64,000 nucleotides of DNA from BOG-908 sp963848205. GTDB taxonomy: Bacteria; Pseudomonadota; Alphaproteobacteria; Acetobacterales; Acetobacteraceae. Shown here one piece after another: positions 60,163 to 64,000 of this stretch; position 1 is the stretch's first letter; every line of letters starts with the position of its first letter. The position numbers and the translations under genes are program-made. The stretch spans positions 1,116,001 to 1,180,000 of the forward strand of contig CAWKCV010000003.1 in NCBI GenBank assembly GCA_963848205.1, read 5' to 3'. The notes under the pieces were generated by a model. It saw only the letters and a list, made by a program, of their open reading frames with translations. It made no database searches and had not been told where the DNA came from.

Positions 60163-61038
60163 TCAAGGGCTGGAATAATTCCCAGTCTCGCAAGCGTTCG
60201 TTGAAGCATCGAACACCTCCTGCACTGCGTAAGTCGTCGTCGCCGTCACCAGTTTGGCGTTTCTGCCTTCACATAGATCGCCGACTTCACTGCCGTGCAC
60301 ATCGTTCCAAGCCTGCGGAAACGCCGGGTGCGCCCCGGGCGTCGGAATGGCGTCGGTCAAAGCCTCGGCGAACTCGTGCGACGTGGCGATCGTCAGCCCA
60401 CCGAACCCGCTGCCGCAGTCTGGCATGACGCCGTAGAACAGGTTGGGCACGCCGACCTTGCCGGGCGAGGCCGAATGATAGGCCCCGAACTGCACGCAGG
60501 AGGATGCGTGATACGCCGTGATTGTATAGCCGGACGGAAAATAGATCATGTAGAGCGTGTTCGGATCCTGCTGCGGCAGCTTGCCGATGGTGATCTGGTG
60601 CTGCAGTTCGGCCCGGATTGCGTGGTCCGTCAGTGAAGACGAGGCATTGGCGGGCACGATCGTCACCGTCCCGAGCAGAGTGCCGCGACCGATCGTCTGA
60701 CCCGTGCCGGGTTTGCCATTCACCGCAGTGACGTTGGTCGCATATTGCGCCAGCTTGTCGGTGAAGGTGCTGGCCGCCAATGCGGCCAGAAACCGCGGCA
60801 TTCCGGACTGCGTGGCCGCTGGCACGCTTTTCGTCCAGAACACGATTTCCACTTTAACGGCCGAAATGACCGGGCCGCCATAGTATTGCATGGTGGGCGT
60901 CGCGGTGGACTGTGCCGCCGGCCGGCCGTAGAGCTGCAGATGCACTGTTTCGGGCGGCGTGCCCGCGTGCGCAGACACGGAAGCGATGGCGCCGGCTGCA
61001 CAAGCTGTCAGCAGAATGTTCCTGAACGCCACCGGCAA
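60163..61038 (-). CDS. Secreted protein with HEFAE motif (EXORDIUM/metalloprotease-like)
   Basis: 291-residue exported protein: signal peptide at the start (NILLTACAAGAIASVSAHAG). The mature part has VISAVKVEIVFWTKSVPAAT (a beta strand plus helix), DPNTLYMIYFPSGYTITAYH, a GLTIATSHEFAEALTDAIPT helix with His-Glu and a Glu three residues later, and GSEVGDLCEGRNAK. The order HE..E followed by E-x-x-D-x-C is that of a secreted family related to plant EXORDIUM and some bacterial protease-like proteins. Catalytic activity is not proven. Four cysteines could form disulfides. Single gene between rseP and surf1. Confidence 0.65.
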   Translation of the reverse strand: MPVAFRNILLTACAAGAIASVSAHAGTPPETVHLQLYGRPAAQSTATPTMQYYGGPVISAVKVEIVFWTKSVPAATQSGMPRFLAALAASTFTDKLAQYATNVTAVNGKPGTGQTIGRGTLLGTVTIVPANASSSLTDHAIRAELQHQITIGKLPQQDPNTLYMIYFPSGYTITAYHASSCVQFGAYHSASPGKVGVPNLFYGVMPDCGSGFGGLTIATSHEFAEALTDAIPTPGAHPAFPQAWNDVHGSEVGDLCEGRNAKLVTATTTYAVQEVFDASTNACETGNYSSP

Positions 61039-61152
61039 TGCTCCATCACGGCAATGACGCCGTCATAACGCAAGGCGTCCACGACCGAAACCAGTTTTGC
61101 GTCCCGTATCCCGAACAAGCCGATCAATCGCGATGATTTCGGGCCGTGACCT

Positions 61153-61860
61153 TTATGGGTCGGCCTTCGCCGGCGACAGCGCCCAGGCGAGAAAGACGCC
61201 GAGCAGGGCAGCACCAAGCCCGAACCATGTCAGGGCATATTGCAGGTGATTGTTGACGGGACGCGGCAAGAACTCGGCCGGAACCGGTGCGCCGAACACG
61301 CCGCTCGGCGGCTTGCCCAACGCCACCAGAGTGAAGGGCGCAACAGCGGGCGCGCCCAACGAGGCGCCGATTGCCGCGGGATTAAGCGTGTAGAACCGTC
61401 TGGATTGCGGGTCGTCCTGCGCCGCGAGCCAACCAGGCGTCTCCGGCAGACGGACATACCCGGTGATCTTCACCGTGCCGCTCACGGGCCGAACCGGCAC
61501 ATGTTCCGTCGGCACCCACCCCAGCACGACCAGCAACGGTGGTAATCCAGGCCGGTCCAGCACTTCGACGAGGCGAGCGCCGAGCCGTTCGCTTTGCACT
61601 TCGGCGCCATAGAGTGCGACCTGGGCAGATCGCAGAGTGCCCTCAACGATCACCCGGGTGAACAAAGGCGGTGTGCCGGCACCCAGTTGTATGGGCGGCA
61701 ACGTCTCCGCCGCGTCTATCTGCGCGATGATACCTTGCTTCCAGCGCAATCGCTGCAACTGCCACACGCCCAGCGAGATCAGCATGGCGAGCGCCACCGA
61801 CGTCGCGAGGGCTGCACCGGCGATGTTCTTCCGCCGACTTGGCGTCAGGGTAACACTCAC
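61153..61860 (-). CDS. surf1: SURF1-family cytochrome oxidase assembly protein
   Basis: 235-residue protein with membrane helices at both ends (AALATSVALAMLISLGVWQL; LTWFGLGAALLGVFLAWAL). It has the SURF1 motif GVWQLQRLRWKQGIIAQI, the PPLLVVLGWVPTEHVPVRP core and VNNHLQYALTWFGLGAALLG. It helps insert heme a into subunit I of aa3 oxidase. The ATG overlaps the DUF983 stop (ATGA). Last gene of the cta operon. Confidence 0.95.
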   Translation of the reverse strand: MSVTLTPSRRKNIAGAALATSVALAMLISLGVWQLQRLRWKQGIIAQIDAAETLPPIQLGAGTPPLFTRVIVEGTLRSAQVALYGAEVQSERLGARLVEVLDRPGLPPLLVVLGWVPTEHVPVRPVSGTVKITGYVRLPETPGWLAAQDDPQSRRFYTLNPAAIGASLGAPAVAPFTLVALGKPPSGVFGAPVPAEFLPRPVNNHLQYALTWFGLGAALLGVFLAWALSPAKADP

Positions 61861-62228
61861 CCACCCATCTCGGCGCTGCGTGTCTTATATTGCTGCACGG
61901 CAAAAAAGCTCTTGAGATAGCGCGTCATCGCAATCGACCCGACGGCAACCACGATCGGCCAGATGAGAGCGTGCACCCACAGTGGCGGCGCAAACCGGGC
62001 ATCCACCCAAAAAGCCGCGCCGACCACGATCCCGCCGAGCACTATCAGGATCGGAACCGCGAATGCATCGCCGGTATCGGCCCCGCTGAAATCCAGTCCG
62101 CAAACGGGGCACACCGGCCTGATGGACAGCAGTCCGTCGAACAGGCTGCCTTCCCCGCACCTTGGACAACGGCAAGCAAACGTCGCCCGCCACGTGCTTG
62201 GCTCGGCGGCCGCTGGTGTGTCTGGCAA
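61857..62228 (-). CDS. DUF983 zinc-ribbon membrane protein
   Basis: 123-residue protein. It has a zinc ribbon with two CxxC pairs (FACRCPRCGEGSLFDG and RPVCPVCGLDFSG) and two membrane helices (AVPILIVLGGIVVGAAFWVD; WVHALIWPIVVAVGSIAMTR). DUF983 genes recur between ctaE and surf1 in Alphaproteobacteria, so a role in oxidase assembly is probable but unproven. Overlaps surf1. Confidence 0.9.
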   Translation of the reverse strand: MPDTPAAAEPSTWRATFACRCPRCGEGSLFDGLLSIRPVCPVCGLDFSGADTGDAFAVPILIVLGGIVVGAAFWVDARFAPPLWVHALIWPIVVAVGSIAMTRYLKSFFAVQQYKTRSAEMGG

Positions 62229-62235
62229 CAGAAAT

Positions 62236-63084
62236 CTACTCGATCGCCGGCACGCCCGCGCCCATCACATAGACGAAGAAGAACAGGAATACCCACACCA
62301 CGTCGACGAAATGCCAATACCAGGCAGCCGCCTCGAACCCGAAATGCTGAGTCGGCGTGAACCCTCCGGACTTGGCACGCAGCCAGCAGATGCCCAGGAA
62401 CGTGGTGCCGACGATCACGTGAAAACCGTGGAAGCCGGTGGCCAGGAAAAACACCGAAGGATAGATGCCGCCGCCGGCAAAGTGGAACGGCGCCTCGGAA
62501 TATTCGATCGCCTGCAGGGTGGTGAACGTCATGCCCAGGATCAGCGTCAGGCCGAGTGCCAGCAGAAGATCACGCCGCTTGTTCTCGATCAGCGCATGAT
62601 GCGCCCAGGTGACCGTGCAGCCGGACAGCAGCAGGATCATCGTGTTCAGAAACGGGATGCGGAAAGCATCGAACGTATGGATACCTGCCGGCGGCCACAT
62701 CGGCGTCGCCGTTCCCAGCACGTGGTCCGGATACAGATAGAAGTGGAAGAACGCCCAGAAGAAACCGACGAAAAACATGACTTCGGACGTGATGAACAGC
62801 GTCATGCCATAGCGCAGGCCGAGGCGAACGACAGGCGAATGCAGCCCCGGTGTGCTGCTCTCGCGCAGCACCTGGCGCCACCACATCGTCATGACGACAG
62901 CCACCACCAACCCACCGGCGCCCAGCACCAGGTAATTGCCGTAATGCGACGCGAGAACGATGCCGGTCAGCAGCAGGCCGCCACCCAGCGCGCCGATGAT
63001 CGGCCAAGGGCTCGGATCCACCAGATGGTAGGGCTGCTTCATGCCCGCCTGCATGTCGGTCTCAGCGGCTGTTGCGATGTCCAT
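62236..63084 (-). CDS. ctaE: Cytochrome c oxidase subunit III
   Basis: 282-residue subunit III of aa3 oxidase with seven membrane helices. It has the family blocks KQPYHLVDPSPWPIIGALGG, FITSEVMFFVGFFWAFFHFY, FATGFHGFHVIVGTTFLGIC (FLATGFHGFHV) and C-terminal YWHFVDVVWVFLFFFVYVMG. Together with ctaB, the small membrane protein, DUF983 and surf1 it forms the oxidase assembly operon. The subunit I and II genes are presumably beyond the right edge. Confidence 0.97.
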   Translation of the reverse strand: MDIATAAETDMQAGMKQPYHLVDPSPWPIIGALGGGLLLTGIVLASHYGNYLVLGAGGLVVAVVMTMWWRQVLRESSTPGLHSPVVRLGLRYGMTLFITSEVMFFVGFFWAFFHFYLYPDHVLGTATPMWPPAGIHTFDAFRIPFLNTMILLLSGCTVTWAHHALIENKRRDLLLALGLTLILGMTFTTLQAIEYSEAPFHFAGGGIYPSVFFLATGFHGFHVIVGTTFLGICWLRAKSGGFTPTQHFGFEAAAWYWHFVDVVWVFLFFFVYVMGAGVPAIE

Positions 63085-63122
63085 AAGTCAGGTCCGTCTC
63101 GTCGGGGCAGTCCGGCGTGATC

Positions 63123-63275
63123 TTAGCCGAGCTTGCCCAGTTTCACGATGGTGATGGCGAAGAACAGTGCCGCCAGAAAAGCCAACCCTACCATCAGAGC
63201 CATATTCCGGCCGCGCTGGCGACGCACAGTTTCTGCGGCTTCGGCGTCGCTGGGTCGCGGCGGAAATTCGCTCAC
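63123..63275 (-). CDS. Small cytochrome oxidase-associated membrane protein (CoxF-like)
   Basis: 50-residue protein, MSEFPPRPSDAEAAETVRRQ followed by one membrane helix (ALMVGLAFLAALFFAITIVK) and LGKLG. The GTG start at 63275 overlaps the ctaB stop (GTGA). The position between ctaB and ctaE and the RN-x-A-x-ALVGL-type helix match the CoxF-like proteins of aa3 operons. In many alphaproteobacteria the copper chaperone gene ctaG sits between this gene and ctaE; it is absent here. Confidence 0.75.
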   Translation of the reverse strand: MSEFPPRPSDAEAAETVRRQRGRNMALMVGLAFLAALFFAITIVKLGKLG

Positions 63276-64000
63276 AGTCCGACCCGCGCGAAATGGTCGC
63301 CGGCGATCGCGAGAAAGATGAGAGCCAGGTAAGCGAGCGAATAGCGGAACGTCAGCCGTGCAGGCCGGTCGCCCGTGAGGCTCACACCCTGACTGTCCTG
63401 GCGATCCTGCAACACCAGCCAGGAACACGCCAGAAAGCCAAAACTGAGCAAAGCCGCCGATATGCCATAGGTCGGACCCGCCAGACCAAGGGCCCAGGGC
63501 AACACGGCCACGACCGAGAGCACGACCGTATAGAAGAATATCTGCTGCCGTGTGTGCCGGGCGCCGGAGATCACCGGCAGCATCGGCACGCCCGCTTTGG
63601 CATAGTCCTGACACGCGTAGAGCGACAGCGCCCAGAAATGCGGTGGCGTCCAAAAGAATACGATCGCGAACAGCAGCAAGGGGAGCACGCCGATGCTGCC
63701 CGTAACGGCCGCCCAGCCGATCACTGCCGGGAAGGCGCCCGCCGCGCCACCAATGACGATGTTCTGCGGCGTACGGCGTTTCAACCACACCGTATAGACG
63801 ACCACATAAAACGCGATCGAGAGCGCCAGCACCGTTGCCGCCGCCAAGTTGGTGGCCAGCCAAAGCACCAGCACGCTACCAACGGAGAGCGCGATACCGA
63901 ACGCCAATGCAGCCTGTGGCTCAATCCGTCCGGCGGGGATCGGCCGCTTTCGCGTACGCGCCATGAGCCCGTCCAGGTCACGCTCATACCACATGTTGAG
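63272..64000 (-). CDS. ctaB: Protoheme IX farnesyltransferase (5' part outside window)
   Basis: Membrane UbiA-family enzyme that turns heme b to heme o. The frame is open to the right edge; about the first 70 residues are missing. The visible part begins with the metal/prenyl-binding motif LNMWYERDLDGLMARTRKRP, then NIVIGGAAGAFPAVIGWAAV, FWTPPHFWALSLYACQDYA and a polytopic tail. It feeds aa3 oxidase and could also supply heme O to the cyo oxidase, which lacks its own cyoE here. GTGA overlap with the small protein gene. Confidence 0.96.
   Translation of the reverse strand, partial: LNMWYERDLDGLMARTRKRPIPAGRIEPQAALAFGIALSVGSVLVLWLATNLAAATVLALSIAFYVVVYTVWLKRRTPQNIVIGGAAGAFPAVIGWAAVTGSIGVLPLLLFAIVFFWTPPHFWALSLYACQDYAKAGVPMLPVISGARHTRQQIFFYTVVLSVVAVLPWALGLAGPTYGISAALLSFGFLACSWLVLQDRQDSQGVSLTGDRPARLTFRYSLAYLALIFLAIAGDHFARVGL

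Noticed and set aside
58970..60193. 407-residue minus-strand ORF opposite rseP
   Set aside because: His/Gln/Asp-rich shadow; RseP motifs are on the plus strand.

Overview
The window looks like the chromosome of an aerobic, flagellated alphaproteobacterium of the Acetobacteraceae type (inference). The evidence is: high GC housekeeping genes; the GatCAB route to Gln/Asn-tRNA; a bo3 quinol oxidase together with aa3 oxidase assembly genes; the LpxI route to lipid A; a MotE/DUF6468-type alphaproteobacterial flagellar motor cluster; and many A/T-rich hairpin repeats between genes. No phage, plasmid or CRISPR signature was found. The only mobile-element trace is a broken IS630-family fragment.

Layout. 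0-2.3 kb: two-component pair (NarL-type regulator cut by the window edge, plus a membrane hybrid kinase) and tRNA-Ser(GCT). 2.4-6.3 kb: gatB, gatA, gatC and ruvX. 6.4-10.5 kb: catabolic genes (SDR, metallo-beta-lactamase-fold hydrolase, quinone oxidoreductase, acyl-CoA dehydrogenase). 10.5-12.7 kb: IS630 remnant abutting speE, then speD. 12.9-21.6 kb: motor/chemotaxis operon read leftwards as motB, motA, fliL, fliM, DUF6468, motE, cheY, cheZ and a 990-residue exported repeat protein. This block has visibly lower GC than the flanks. 21.6-29.6 kb: accessory genes (GT39 glycosyltransferase, HxlR and LysR regulators, thioesterase, Ada, AhpD-like, DUF1348, MOSC). 29.7-33.1 kb: guaA and a DUF885 peptidase-like gene. 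33.1-37.1 kb: cyoABCD. 37.2-41.8 kb: a two-lobed retropepsin-like protein, ycjX/ycjF, gloA and lpxI. 42.2-48.4 kb: lpxA, fabZ, lpxD, skp/ompH and bamA, read leftwards; bamA carries an apparent single-base frameshift. 48.5-60.1 kb: a GT90 glycosyltransferase, then rightwards eno, csbD, rpsB, tsf, pyrH, frr, uppS, cdsA, dxr and rseP. 60.2-64 kb: a secreted HEFAE-motif protein and the ctaB, small membrane protein, ctaE, DUF983, surf1 operon, cut by the right edge.

How the parts work together. The 52-60 kb and 42-48 kb segments are the two halves of the usual alphaproteobacterial translation/envelope supercluster (rpsB to rseP, then bamA to lpxI). Here they are separated, and the bamA half is on the opposite strand. 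CyoABCD and the cta genes serve the two terminal oxidase branches. MotAB, FliL, FliM, MotE, CheY and CheZ form the motor and its phosphorelay.

The most unusual signals are: (1) a composite two-hairpin repeat with a conserved GCGACAGCGGA core, in about 14 gene junctions, which in places has become part of coding sequence (DUF885 signal peptide, CdsA N-terminus, GatA C-terminus); (2) an IS630 end that replaces the native stop of speE and would extend the protein by about 80 residues; (3) the large exported repeat protein in the motor operon; (4) the bamA frameshift; (5) the broken rseP-bamA synteny.
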